From Chitinophaga sp. CF118 (GTDB lineage Bacteria; Bacteroidota; Bacteroidia; Chitinophagales; Chitinophagaceae): DNA of 64,000 nucleotides. A model generated the notes under the pieces. The model did no database searches, had not been told where the DNA came from, and saw nothing but the letters and a program-made list of their open reading frames with translations. This document shows positions 17,853 to 27,325 of this stretch, one piece after another. The position numbers were made by a program, and so were the translations under genes. Within the stretch, counting starts at the first letter, position 1, and the number at the start of each line of letters is the position of its first letter. The stretch lies in assembly GCF_900112615.1 (NCBI RefSeq), contig NZ_FOMK01000001.1:124001-188000 (forward strand). The letters run 5' to 3'.

Positions 17853-19676
17853 TTACCATCCTGGATTTTGCACCAGCGCTCTGTCTCTTTCAATATCACC
17901 CTGGTTGATTGGGAACAGATACATTTTATTATCCCAGTACCGTTGTTGAAATAATTTTCTTGTATAAAAACCGGTAAAAGAAAAACCTAATCCATTATCA
18001 TTTGCATTTACATCCATGCTGTAGATAGCCTGATTCTCTGCATTTCCCAACATAAGTCTTCTTACCAGTGTATAGTATCTGTCAGCTTCAAAACACAATT
18101 CAACCGCTCTTTCTTTTAAGATGTATTTCCGCATCAGGTCCTTGTTTCCTACTGCCTCCGGGTATACTGTTTCTATTCCGGGTAATCCTGCCCGTGTTCT
18201 CACCATATCCAGATATGTCACGATATCACCGTTACCGGGATCGTATTCATTCAATGCTTCTGCATAATCCAGCAGGATCTCTGCATATCGGATCAATATG
18301 TAGGGGCCGTGGAAAGAAGTAACATCGTTTCTGATATTATCTGTAGCACTAACTCTTTTTAATGGTAAATATCCTGTTATATTATTGCTGCCCGCTGATT
18401 TCTGACCCGATTTACCATTATAATAGAACTCTGTCCGCCCTTCCCCATTAATATTCGCATCCGAAGAATAATAATTCTTATCATCTACTGTAGGAGCAGG
18501 TATTACAGGACGTCCGTTATATAGTATGTTAGCGTAAAAACGTGGTTCCCGGTTAGCGTACATATTCCAGTCGTTTTTCCTATGTCCCCAGCTATTTGCA
18601 CCGGCTGTCTGCGCAAAGCCTGTTTCTTTATAATTAGAAGCAGGATCATCGATGGACCGTCCGTTCTCCATGTAAAAAGCATCCACCAGATTTTGTGTCA
18701 CATCATACAGGTTGTATCCGCCAGGGCCGGGTGATACACATTTTGTATATCCCCAGCGTGACCAGCCAACATTAGCAAAAATAATTTCGTCGTTCCAGTT
18801 TGTCAGGAACAGGTCTCTTACGGATAAGTATGGATCGAAGGAGGCGCCTCCGTTATCCAGGTTGGTAAACAATTTATAATTACCACCGTCAATGATCGCC
18901 TTTGCCGCTGTTGCTGCTATTTTCCATTTATTTTCATCATAACTGGCAGGGGCCAACGCTGTTCCATCTGTATTTTTAAAATTGGAAAAGTAGGGATTAC
19001 CATTCCACAGCGGACTGGCAGCCAGTTGTGCCACCTTCGCTTTTATAGCCAGGCAGGCTCCTTTCGTAGGCCGGCCATTATTGCTTGATGATTCCCATAC
19101 GGCAGGCAGGTTCACTGCTGCCTGCTCCATTAAAGCTGTGATAGTAGCAACACAGGTATCAAAGGGAGCACGGGAATATTGACTAAAATCAGCATCCTGG
19201 CTTATCAGACCTGTTAACTTTACATATGGTCCATACTGTCTTAATATCTGCCAGTAATAATATCCACGTAAAAACAGGTTCTCCGCTTTATACTGTGTTT
19301 TCAGATCATCACTTAACTGATTAGTGGGAACTTTATCGATATTCTGTTCAAAAACAAAGGACTTTCTGATACCAGCATAGTAATTGCTCCAGGCATAAAA
19401 ATATCCGCTGGCAGCATTCCAGTTACCACTTACCATTTGCCTTACAGCCGTTGTAGGTATTGATACAGACGTTTCATCAGCAGCACCCATAGTGGCATAA
19501 TCCCCTCCATCCGTAGTATATACATAACTATAGATATTATACAGGTAAGCTTCAGCATTCGCCTTTGTTTGCCAGATCTGGTCTTCTGTTAAAAGATTGT
19601 CCGGTTTTTTATCAAGATATTTGCTACAGGAAGACAATGATATTATCCCCGCTAAAAAAAGCAACAGCTTGTTCAT
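17853..19676 (-). CDS. SusD/RagB-type nutrient-binding lipoprotein
   Basis: A 607-residue lipoprotein (lipobox SLSSC, Cys17) with the classic SusD N-terminus (YLDKKPDNLLTEDQIW). TPR-type helices follow, and the C-terminal family motifs are visible: PYILIRYAEILLDYAEALNE, the RTRAGLP element and LKERAVELCFEADRYY. It would bind the glycan at the surface over the SusC pore encoded immediately upstream (21-base gap). It belongs to the same operon as the GH89 enzyme, so an alpha-GlcNAc-containing glycan is the likely ligand (inference). Confidence 0.93.
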   Translation of the reverse strand: MNKLLLFLAGIISLSSCSKYLDKKPDNLLTEDQIWQTKANAEAYLYNIYSYVYTTDGGDYATMGAADETSVSIPTTAVRQMVSGNWNAASGYFYAWSNYYAGIRKSFVFEQNIDKVPTNQLSDDLKTQYKAENLFLRGYYYWQILRQYGPYVKLTGLISQDADFSQYSRAPFDTCVATITALMEQAAVNLPAVWESSSNNGRPTKGACLAIKAKVAQLAASPLWNGNPYFSNFKNTDGTALAPASYDENKWKIAATAAKAIIDGGNYKLFTNLDNGGASFDPYLSVRDLFLTNWNDEIIFANVGWSRWGYTKCVSPGPGGYNLYDVTQNLVDAFYMENGRSIDDPASNYKETGFAQTAGANSWGHRKNDWNMYANREPRFYANILYNGRPVIPAPTVDDKNYYSSDANINGEGRTEFYYNGKSGQKSAGSNNITGYLPLKRVSATDNIRNDVTSFHGPYILIRYAEILLDYAEALNEYDPGNGDIVTYLDMVRTRAGLPGIETVYPEAVGNKDLMRKYILKERAVELCFEADRYYTLVRRLMLGNAENQAIYSMDVNANDNGLGFSFTGFYTRKLFQQRYWDNKMYLFPINQGDIERDRALVQNPGW

Positions 19677-19697
19677 ATAATTATCTTTTTGTCTTGT

Positions 19698-22600
19698 TTA
19701 AAATTGTGCTCTAACTCCTACGGTTATAGTTTTTGCATAAGGGTACTTTGCCCCGTTACCCCCCAGTTCAGGATCCCACAATTTGAATTTTGAGAACGTT
19801 AAGAGGTTGGTACCGGCTGCATAAAATTCCAGATTACTGATCCCCTTTTTCTTCATATCAGGTGTGATCAGTGAATACCCCAGTGAAACCTGTTTCAGGC
19901 GCATAAAACTACCATCCTTCAGCCACCAGCTGCTATTCACATAATTGTTATCACTGGTATTAGTGATCGTTAAACGTGGGTAATCAACATCCTGGCGGGG
20001 ATTCTCTTTTGTCCACCTGTCCATCGAATTGGAAAGCACATTTGCAGGGTATTGCCCGATACCTGTAAATGGCACAACACCTACACCCGGAGCAGCACCG
20101 GTTAAAGTGGTGATATCTGTACCATTGGCCATGATACCTACATCAGCCACACCTGAAAAAATTGCAGAAAGTGATATTTTTTTATACCCAAAATTAAACC
20201 CATACCCATAAGACCATGTAGGAAATGAAGACTTACCCAGGTAGGTTCCGTCATTACTATCTATATTACCATCACCGTTCATATCCTCATACTTGATATC
20301 GCCCGGAAAAACGATCCTCGTTTGTGTAGGACTTTTATCTACGTCGTTCTGGTCAACAAATAATCCCTTGCTCACATATCCCTTATATTCACCAAAACGA
20401 TGACCTTCCGGCTGTTGGTAAGGATAGAGGAACTTAGGATTGTCTGCATAAATAATTTTATTCTTTGCGTAGGTGAGGTTACCAAAAATACGGAGGCTGA
20501 TATCCTTTCCTATCCGGGTACTATATTCAAGGCTACCATCAATACCTCTGTTCTGCATTTCCCCCATATTGGCATAGATATTAAGATCGCTATACCCGGC
20601 AATGGAAGAAATAGACTGACGGCCAATCAGGATAGCCGTTCTTTTATCGTTGAAAGCATCTATCGTAAGACTTAATTTATTCCACAATCCTACTTCAAGT
20701 CCTATATCTGTTTTAGCGGATTTTTCCCAGGTCAGGTTTTGTGTACCAATCACTGATGCGGCAACACCTCCGTAAGCAGTAGGAGAAGAACCAAATGAAA
20801 TGCCCTTTTGACCATCTTGTATATAAGTGAGGTAACCATACCGGTCGTTTCTATAATTAGTACCCAACTGATCATTCCCGGTCATACCTACGGATGCCCT
20901 GATTTTAAGTAAATTTACCGTATGAGAGAAAGGAGCAAAAAAATCTTCCTTTGAAATCACCCAACCTGCGGATACTGCGGGGAAGTAGCCCCAGCGGTGT
21001 CCCGCCTCAAAATTTTCAGAACCGGTAGCACCCACATTTACCTCTGCAAGGTATTTATCCATATAAGAATAAGTGAGTCTGCCAGCCATACTCTGATTGC
21101 GGAAAGGAATAGATTGCTTTACGTTATCAGCAACACCTATTACCCTGCTGCGCATTGTACCAACAAGCAGACCGCCAAAAGTATGGTTACCATAAGTACG
21201 GTCATAAGCAATATTACCCTCCAGGTACATGATCCGCTCCCCTCTTGAACTGGTAGAATACCCCAGGTATGTACTTCCGTTTCTTACGCGTTCTAATACG
21301 AGGTCTCCTTCAGAATTTCTTGAGCCGGCATACCACAGGTCATTATTACCGCTTCTGGTTGTATTGAACTCTCCGTAGGTATCAAATGAAAATCTTCCCA
21401 TTGCACTCAGTCCCGGCACTACTGCATCCAGCTTTTGATTCAGCGTTAATACAGATTGAACGGAGGGCTTGAATTCAGAACTATAACCTGCATTCTGCAC
21501 CAGGTTAAAAGGATTGGAGCCGCCATTATTTCTTGGTCCGGCCCACAGATTTCCCGGGTATTTAACAGGGAATGCAACAGGATTTGTAGCATATGCTGCA
21601 TACCATATATCCGCTGCCGATGTACCGGGATACCGGCTGTTCACCAGCATTGCCGCAATATTCAGAGAAAGTATGGTTGTCTTTGTTACATTCAGATCCA
21701 CATTACTTCTGAAATCGTATCTTTTAAAATTAAGATTAGGATTATAACCGCTCAGGTCTTTCACTTTATATTGTCCATCCTGATTATAAAAAGACATAGA
21801 TACATAGTACCTCATGGCTTCTCCGCCCCCGCTCACATTTAAATTAGCGTTGGTCATAGGTGTATACTCCTTATAAATTGTATTGATCCAGTTTACATTG
21901 GGATACAGGTATGGATCAAGACCACTCGCAGTTTTTTGGATTACTTCATCAGAATATATAGCGTCATTATTATCATTTACTCTCGCCTCATTATATAACT
22001 TCATATAGTTTATCCCATCCAGCATTTTGGGTAACCTGGTCAATCCATTCACCCCGGTTTCCACTTTAGCAGAAATCCTCGGTTTTCCTGCAACTCCTCT
22101 TTTAGTAGTGATAATCAGTACACCATTGGCACCCTTAGCACCATATATTGCTGTAGCAGATGCATCTTTCAGCAGGGAAATACTTTGTACATCTTCCGGA
22201 TCAATATTATTAAAGGCACCACCGAAAGTACTGTTCACATCATCGCGCTGTACACCATCTACAATGATAAGCGGGCTTGTACTCCCTGTGAAAGTACCTA
22301 TACCCCGGATGGTAAAATTAGGGTTATCGTACCCTGGTTCTCCCCCTCCGCTTTGCATGGATATTACCCCTGCCACCTTTCCTGCCAGGGCATTTGTTAA
22401 AGAACGCACAGGCATTCTCATATCTTCCATGTTTACTGTAGATACCGATCCCGTAACAGTTATCTTTTTCTGGCTGCCGAACCCAACAACGACTACTTCA
22501 TTCAGTTTATCTACTTTTTCTGTAAGTGTAACCTTCAGTGTTTTCTGACCACTAACTTTTACTTCTTCCTGATTCATGCCCATCATGGCCACTTTCAGAA

Positions 22601-23123
22601 TATCATTGTCTGAAGTTTCTATTGAAAAAATGCCCAGTTCATCTGTAATAACACCTTTAGTTGTCCCCGTTATGGTTACTGTTACGCCGGGTAGCGGGTG
22701 TCCTTGCACGTCCATCACCTGTCCTTTTACTATCCGGCTTTCCTGCTTTCCCTCTTTTAAGGGAACAGCTGTTACAGGCGCCTTTCTGTCAAGTACAATA
22801 CGGTTATTTTTTACCTCATAACTTATTTTTTTGTCCTTAAACAGAGAAGCCAATACTTCCTGCAAACTCACTTTGCTGAAGTTAACATCCCGTTTTTCAC
22901 TATCGTTTAATAGTTGGTTACTATAAACAAGTGTGAATCCTGTTTGCTTTTTAATAGCCTGGAAAATTTGTAACAGGGAGATGTCATGGCCTGTTAACGT
23001 TATGGTTGATTGTAGCGGGGAAGTATTATCCTGTGCCTGTGTGATAAAACACACACAGCTCAGCATAAGGTATAGTATACCTCTTCGCATAGCCAACTGG
23101 CAATGACGTACACTTTTTCTCAT
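19698..23123 (-). CDS. SusC-type transporter with STN signalling domain
   Basis: A 1141-residue TonB-dependent transporter. After the signal peptide there is a secretin/TonB N-terminal (STN) domain (about 38-115: ISLLQIFQAIKKQTGFTLVY, VSLQEVLASLFKDKKISYEV). It is followed by a carboxypeptidase-regulatory-like domain (~130-210), a plug starting near KLNEVVVVGFGSQKK (~215-345) and the barrel. The STN domain is the part that contacts a FecR-type anti-sigma factor, and exactly such a gene lies upstream. Substrate binding should therefore be relayed to the ECF sigma factor at 24406-24948. Confidence 0.94.
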   Translation of the reverse strand: MRKSVRHCQLAMRRGILYLMLSCVCFITQAQDNTSPLQSTITLTGHDISLLQIFQAIKKQTGFTLVYSNQLLNDSEKRDVNFSKVSLQEVLASLFKDKKISYEVKNNRIVLDRKAPVTAVPLKEGKQESRIVKGQVMDVQGHPLPGVTVTITGTTKGVITDELGIFSIETSDNDILKVAMMGMNQEEVKVSGQKTLKVTLTEKVDKLNEVVVVGFGSQKKITVTGSVSTVNMEDMRMPVRSLTNALAGKVAGVISMQSGGGEPGYDNPNFTIRGIGTFTGSTSPLIIVDGVQRDDVNSTFGGAFNNIDPEDVQSISLLKDASATAIYGAKGANGVLIITTKRGVAGKPRISAKVETGVNGLTRLPKMLDGINYMKLYNEARVNDNNDAIYSDEVIQKTASGLDPYLYPNVNWINTIYKEYTPMTNANLNVSGGGEAMRYYVSMSFYNQDGQYKVKDLSGYNPNLNFKRYDFRSNVDLNVTKTTILSLNIAAMLVNSRYPGTSAADIWYAAYATNPVAFPVKYPGNLWAGPRNNGGSNPFNLVQNAGYSSEFKPSVQSVLTLNQKLDAVVPGLSAMGRFSFDTYGEFNTTRSGNNDLWYAGSRNSEGDLVLERVRNGSTYLGYSTSSRGERIMYLEGNIAYDRTYGNHTFGGLLVGTMRSRVIGVADNVKQSIPFRNQSMAGRLTYSYMDKYLAEVNVGATGSENFEAGHRWGYFPAVSAGWVISKEDFFAPFSHTVNLLKIRASVGMTGNDQLGTNYRNDRYGYLTYIQDGQKGISFGSSPTAYGGVAASVIGTQNLTWEKSAKTDIGLEVGLWNKLSLTIDAFNDKRTAILIGRQSISSIAGYSDLNIYANMGEMQNRGIDGSLEYSTRIGKDISLRIFGNLTYAKNKIIYADNPKFLYPYQQPEGHRFGEYKGYVSKGLFVDQNDVDKSPTQTRIVFPGDIKYEDMNGDGNIDSNDGTYLGKSSFPTWSYGYGFNFGYKKISLSAIFSGVADVGIMANGTDITTLTGAAPGVGVVPFTGIGQYPANVLSNSMDRWTKENPRQDVDYPRLTITNTSDNNYVNSSWWLKDGSFMRLKQVSLGYSLITPDMKKKGISNLEFYAAGTNLLTFSKFKLWDPELGGNGAKYPYAKTITVGVRAQF

Positions 23124-23265
23124 TTTGGTTGATCATTTAGAAGTTATACGATGGTGTAGCATTTAGCTATTAAAAACTGCTTTTCGACATAACTACAACG
23201 CATTCTGCAAAAAGGGTGAATGCAAGGGAATATTTTTTTATAAATTTTTTCCGGGAAAGGGATGA

Positions 23266-24387
23266 CTATTTAATAGTCAGCTCATTACCAGAAAGCTGGT
23301 AGGTGATATGAGCAGTTGTTTGCAGGTCGTTCAGGAAGTCGGTGAGTTTATTCCGGTCCATTAAACCGGTAGTGGTTACGCCTGCATATTTCTCTTCGTC
23401 TAATTTTATATGGATGCCATAAAAGCGGGAAGCCATATCAGCCAGTTCAGACAAGGGCATACTATGGAAATAATATACCCCGTTCATCCATGACAATACT
23501 TCTTCCTGGTCAAACGAATGGGTGGTAAATCCTTTTGAGGACTGGTAATCTGTTTTATAACCGGGACGCAGGTCCTGGCTCTCGCCGTTTATACTCCGGG
23601 TAATGACGCGGCCTTCGACCAATGCAGTTTCTACATGACCTTCTGTATATGTATTCACATTAAAAGACGTTCCCAGCACTTCTACCTTTGTAAGAGGTGT
23701 ATGTACTATAAAAGGATGATCCGGGTCTTTAGCGACCTTAAAATAGGCTTCTCCGTCAATATATACCTCCCTTGATGAACTACCAAAGTGGAATGGGAAA
23801 CGTAAACGTGTAGCAGCGTTCAACCATACCTCAGTTCCGTCCGACAGGATCAGCTTATAATTCTTACCGGCAGGTACCAGCAGAGTATTCTGTATAGTAT
23901 CTGCAGAAGTGTATTTTAAAGTTCCGCCGCTGGAATTTAAAGTGGCATTGCTCAATGAAGTAATAGTGTCTTTATCTAGTGTGATGGCCTTCCCATTTCC
24001 CATTAACAAGCTAATTTGCTGATTACCGGGGTTTTGTTTAATAACATTACTGATTTTATCAGCAGATCTGTCACCGTTTTGCAGTATGAAATAAGCGCCC
24101 GCTGCTACCAGTATAAACATGGCCGCAACAGCGGCGATTTTCTTTAAAGGAAATATCCGCGGCTGTTGTTTCCGTTTCAGTTCCTGGAGGTCGCTTTCAG
24201 TATCGATCCTGTCGAGGAAATCGTTTGTACCTATGGCGATACTTTCCTTTTCGAGCGAAGTCCAGATTTTCCTGAAAGCAGCATCTTCTGCAAGCATTTT
24301 ATGGATATACGTTTCCTCTTCTGCAGATAAATTACCTGTCAGCTTTTGTATGTATAACCTTAAAGCCTGTTCATATTGCTGTTCCAT
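23266..24387 (-). CDS. FecR-family anti-sigma factor
   Basis: A 373-residue inner-membrane regulator. The cytoplasmic N-terminus (1-80) is followed by one transmembrane helix (about 83-102), then the periplasmic FecR domain (IQNTLLVPAGKNYKLILSDG, GEAYFKVAKDPDHPFIVHT, FNVNTYTEG) and a C-terminal STN-like DUF4974 region (about 300-373). It holds the ECF sigma factor inactive until the STN domain of the SusC transporter signals. Located 18 bases after the sigma gene and 142 bases before the SusC gene. Confidence 0.93.
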   Translation of the reverse strand: MEQQYEQALRLYIQKLTGNLSAEEETYIHKMLAEDAAFRKIWTSLEKESIAIGTNDFLDRIDTESDLQELKRKQQPRIFPLKKIAAVAAMFILVAAGAYFILQNGDRSADKISNVIKQNPGNQQISLLMGNGKAITLDKDTITSLSNATLNSSGGTLKYTSADTIQNTLLVPAGKNYKLILSDGTEVWLNAATRLRFPFHFGSSSREVYIDGEAYFKVAKDPDHPFIVHTPLTKVEVLGTSFNVNTYTEGHVETALVEGRVITRSINGESQDLRPGYKTDYQSSKGFTTHSFDQEEVLSWMNGVYYFHSMPLSELADMASRFYGIHIKLDEEKYAGVTTTGLMDRNKLTDFLNDLQTTAHITYQLSGNELTIK

Positions 24388-24405
24388 ATACTAAGCGGAA
24401 ACTAT

Positions 24406-24948
24406 TTAATGATCCTTATTATTAATTGCATGACGTAATAACTTCAATCCGTTTTTCAGGTGGGTTTTGAAGGTATTGATACTTATACCCATCTCATCTG
24501 CTGCTTCCTGGTATTTTTTACCCTGCAAATATACCATTTGAATAGCCACTCTTCTCTGTCCGTCCATATCATTCAGTGAGGTACGTAATTGTTTATAGTG
24601 GTCCGGAGTTGTATCTACTTGTGTAGTAAAAGGTTCCTCCTGCATATGCCTGAAGGCTTGCTGTTTTTCCAGGTATACTTTCTGCTTCTTAATATAATTA
24701 AGACAACGATGTTTAACGGCCGTATGTAAATAGCCTTTAACATCTCCGTTAAAATTTAAATATAACTTTTTGTCCCATATGTCGAGGAAGAATGTTTGAA
24801 CAATATCTTTTGCCTCCTGCTCATTATGCAGAAACCAATATGCATTCAGACATAACAACTTGTAATACTTCACAAAGAAAGTATCATACGCGGATACATC
24901 TCCTTTCTTTAATCGTTCAACCAGTTCCATATCTGGAAAATGATTCAT
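24406..24948 (-). CDS. ECF-type RNA polymerase sigma factor
   Basis: A 180-residue sigma-70 family protein of the Bacteroidota extracytoplasmic class. Region 2 spans about 25-90 (YDTFFVKYYKLLCLNAYWFL, EAKDIVQTFFLDIW), and region 4 about 120-172 (QRRVAIQMVYLQGKKYQEAADEMGISINTFKTHLKNGLKLL). It is the first gene of the glycan locus and is paired with FecR. It should direct polymerase to the SusC promoter and perhaps its own. No sequence-specific target could be identified with confidence. Confidence 0.93.
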   Translation of the reverse strand: MNHFPDMELVERLKKGDVSAYDTFFVKYYKLLCLNAYWFLHNEQEAKDIVQTFFLDIWDKKLYLNFNGDVKGYLHTAVKHRCLNYIKKQKVYLEKQQAFRHMQEEPFTTQVDTTPDHYKQLRTSLNDMDGQRRVAIQMVYLQGKKYQEAADEMGISINTFKTHLKNGLKLLRHAINNKDH

Positions 24949-25297
24949 AGAACAAGCACGTCTTTGATGGTAATTAATTACAGGCTCAACTGCTTCTTTG
25001 GTTGATAAAGCTACTTTTATAATGTTTGGCTTAGGAAACTCAATCCCCTATGATTATCAAAATAGGAATTAAAAATTGATTCTCATAACAATTATTTTTT
25101 TATCTCCATTTTATTGTTGTGTTAATTCATGTTGTCATGTTAATTCAAATTTCCCAAACAAAATAATAATGTAAAATCTATCTCAAAAATCACCACAGTA
25201 CATTTACTAATTTATTTAGTAATTATTTCATTAAATGAAATTAAGTTTCCAAATAAGAAATACTATTTCCTAATCTTAAATAATATACTATATATTT
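24949..25297. other. AT-rich region between sigma and HigBA
   Basis: About 350 bases that carry the divergent promoters of the sigma gene (minus) and the toxin-antitoxin locus (plus). No ORF of note. Two short palindromes at 25204-25241 are annotated separately. Confidence 0.5.
25204..25241. promoter_or_regulatory. Two palindromes, candidate HigA operators
   Basis: TTACTAA-N5-TTAGTAA (25204-25222) and ATTTCATT-N1-AATGAAAT (25225-25241) lie end to end, 57 bases before the first codon of the toxin remnant. HigA-type antitoxins usually bind palindromes in their own promoter. Assigning these two as operators is inference from position and symmetry. Confidence 0.35.
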
Positions 25298-25432
25298 ATG
25301 AAGATTTTATCCAGATCTGCTATAAATCAATTCACCTTATGTTACTCAGATGTAACTGATGCACTTGTAAATTGGGTCAGGTTTATTGGTACACATGCAC
25401 AATATGATGAATTAAATCTCGATAGTTTGTAA
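25298..25432 (+). pseudogene. higB: HigB toxin remnant with internal deletion
   Basis: A 44-codon frame, too short for most gene callers. Its first ~25 residues (MKILSRSAINQF, then ALVNW) match the N-terminus of HigB-type mRNA interferases, and its last ~18 (RFIGTHAQYDELNLDSL) match their C-terminus (family pattern RFIGTHxEYDKIDA). Roughly 50 residues between them are absent with the frame kept. The missing part holds the VFNIKGNxYRL core strands and catalytic surface, so the product cannot be an active toxin. It is 8 bases upstream of the intact antitoxin gene, the normal higBA order. The comparison is from memory of the family, not an alignment. Confidence 0.75.
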
Positions 25433-25440
25433 TAAAATTA

Positions 25441-25836
25441 ATGATGATGAAACAAAAAAAATCATTCCTTCTGGAAACACCTTCTTTTGAAAAAGAGTAT
25501 GAAGTTATAATGGAAAAGATTGATGTGCTGATGAAAAAAGGATCCGGAAACCTATCGAAAGCAGATGCAAAAGAACTTCAGGCTCTTGTAAACATAGCTC
25601 ATAATTATGAAGAGAAAAACTATTCTCTTCCAATGCCCAAAACATTAGAAGGGATCATTGAACTGAAGATGTTTGAGATGAAATTGAATCAAAAAGAAAT
25701 GGCAGAACTTCTTGAAGTAACAGCCTCTAAGTTATCACAGATCTTAAATCGTAAACGCGAACCGGATCTGGATTTTATCAGGAATATGTATAAGAAACTG
25801 CATATAGATCCTAAATTCATCATGGAGCATATTTAA
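25441..25836 (+). CDS. higA: HigA-family antitoxin / HTH regulator
   Basis: A 131-residue protein. The N-terminal ~80 residues form a helical region that normally contacts HigB. The C-terminal Xre-type helix-turn-helix is at about 83-125 (LNQKEMAELLEVTASKLSQILNRKREPDLDFIRNMYKKLHI). The family neutralises HigB and represses the shared promoter. Because the adjacent toxin gene is reduced to a remnant, this is now an orphan antitoxin; it may persist as a regulator or as protection against related toxins. Three ATG codons occur in a row at 25441; the first is used here but the start is not certain. Confidence 0.85.
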   Translation: MMMKQKKSFLLETPSFEKEYEVIMEKIDVLMKKGSGNLSKADAKELQALVNIAHNYEEKNYSLPMPKTLEGIIELKMFEMKLNQKEMAELLEVTASKLSQILNRKREPDLDFIRNMYKKLHIDPKFIMEHI

Positions 25837-25850
25837 TAAAAACCCTACCC

Positions 25851-26090
25851 CTACTTCTTCTTTACTTTAACCGTATCAGGCTGTGGTGTTACTGGCGCTA
25901 TAACGGTATTAGGGTGATAACGATTGCCAGTTGAGACAATCGCAGCAGCATCAATTACGGCCTCCTGCGCCTGTGTATCCGGCTCTGTTGTTGTACACTT
26001 CTTATCTTTTTTCAGGAAGGAGGCTGCATAAACTACAGCTCCTACGAATAACAGATGCAATAACGTTTCTTTCCAATTTTTAGCAGGCAT
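25851..26090 (-). CDS. Small single-pass membrane protein, unknown
   Basis: A 79-residue protein with one hydrophobic helix near the N-terminus (about 8-25, ETLLHLLFVGAVVYAASFL), then a Lys/Cys stretch and a Pro/Thr-rich tail ending KVKKK. I do not recognise a family. It is convergent with the HigA gene (14-base gap) and lies downstream of the LytS-type kinase gene (70-base gap), on the same strand as the latter. Coding is plausible because of the membrane helix and clean start, but not certain. Confidence 0.5.
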   Translation of the reverse strand: MPAKNWKETLLHLLFVGAVVYAASFLKKDKKCTTTEPDTQAQEAVIDAAAIVSTGNRYHPNTVIAPVTPQPDTVKVKKK

Positions 26091-26160
26091 AAACTACTTA
26101 CATAAAGTTTTAAAAAATCATACTCATAACTGCTCCTATCATCATCTCCTACTGCCTTTA

Positions 26161-27228
26161 TCATGTTAAATGCATTGAAAGTTGCACAGAAAAATCACTG
26201 GCGGTATCCTCAATATGCAACTGATGCCGGGATGGATATAACAGCTGCAAACGTCTCATCGTATTTTCAAGCCCTATTCCCTCTCCGTCTACACCAGCGA
26301 TAGCTACTTTTTTATTGGCAACATACAAACTAAGAATATTCTCTTTTAATTGCAACCTGATGATGATCTCAGATATTTTATCCGGATTTACACCGTACTT
26401 GAATGCATTCTCTATAAATGAAATCATGATCAGCGGTGCAATCATTTTATCTGCCGCCTGTACATTTGCCTCATATACTATTTTAACTGTTCTACCCAAA
26501 CGGGATTGCTGTAAAGCGATATAATTATTGATATACTTAAGCTCTTTTTCCAGAGGCACCCTATCTTTGTCAACATCTTTAATAATATACCTCATCAGAT
26601 CCGACAGTTCCACTATGGCATCCGGTGCGCTATCGTCTTTTGCCAGCGCAAGTGAATAGATGCTATTTAGCGTATTGAACAGAAAGTGAGGATTGATCTG
26701 TGCTTTCAGGTGACTGAGTTCATCATTATACCGGGCAGTTTCAGCCTGGAACCAGCGGTCTCTTATCCTCAGCAATACAGAGGCGAGAATCACAATCATA
26801 AAGAGAAAAACATGATGTCTGATCTGTTCAGGAAAACTACCACCCATTGGGTGGGGAGGCATCCAGTTGCCATGCGCCGGAGGCATCACATACATCTCCT
26901 GACGATGTTCACCCCACGGAACATAACCCGTTAAAAGGGATGGTAATAAACAGATCAGCAGAAATGCTGTTAATACAATAAAAGTATAAACAATGTACTT
27001 CTTCTTAAAATAGAATACCGGAATGAGCAGGTAATAATTGAGGTAAAAGACAAATAACATCAGGAAATTCCCAATAAAATCTCTTATGGTAGGTCTTGAA
27101 ATAAACCCTATTTCTTCGGGAGGCCGGGGCGATAGGAACAAAGGTAATACCAGAAAAGCGATGCTTCCTATAATATGGTATATGAGATATTTATTCCCCC
27201 TTTTGAACATATGCCCCTGCAACTTCAC
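26161..27228 (-). CDS. LytS/YehU-type sensor histidine kinase
   Basis: A 355-residue inner-membrane kinase. Four predicted transmembrane helices lie at about 17-33, 50-70, 78-100 and 138-155, with a His/Pro/Met-rich extracytoplasmic segment (HRQEMYVMPPAHG, residues 108-130) between the last two. The His_kinase domain follows with phospho-acceptor H181 in INPHFLFNTLNSIYSL, then an ATPase domain with N box (MISFIENAFKYGV) and G box (GEGIGLENTMRRL). Partners are normally LytTR-type response regulators encoded next door; none is present here, so this kinase is an orphan or signals to a distant regulator. Confidence 0.9.
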   Translation of the reverse strand: MKLQGHMFKRGNKYLIYHIIGSIAFLVLPLFLSPRPPEEIGFISRPTIRDFIGNFLMLFVFYLNYYLLIPVFYFKKKYIVYTFIVLTAFLLICLLPSLLTGYVPWGEHRQEMYVMPPAHGNWMPPHPMGGSFPEQIRHHVFLFMIVILASVLLRIRDRWFQAETARYNDELSHLKAQINPHFLFNTLNSIYSLALAKDDSAPDAIVELSDLMRYIIKDVDKDRVPLEKELKYINNYIALQQSRLGRTVKIVYEANVQAADKMIAPLIMISFIENAFKYGVNPDKISEIIIRLQLKENILSLYVANKKVAIAGVDGEGIGLENTMRRLQLLYPSRHQLHIEDTASDFSVQLSMHLT

Positions 27229-27288
27229 CCTTTTTCATCTTTTAAACAAAGAAATGAGGCAAACTGTTCAATTATGGAGGTAAAAAAC

Positions 27289-27317
27289 AATTTCGCCGGA
27301 GAAATAACTCTCCGGCG
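27289..27317 (-). terminator. Intrinsic terminator of the terpene synthase run
   Basis: CGCCGGAGA (27294-27302) and TCTCCGGCG (27309-27317) form a perfect 9-bp GC-rich stem. On the minus strand the hairpin is followed by AAATTGTTTTTT. It lies 9 bases after the stop of the 24-codon ORF and ends the minus-strand transcript. Confidence 0.7.
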
Positions 27318-27325
27318 ATACTATA

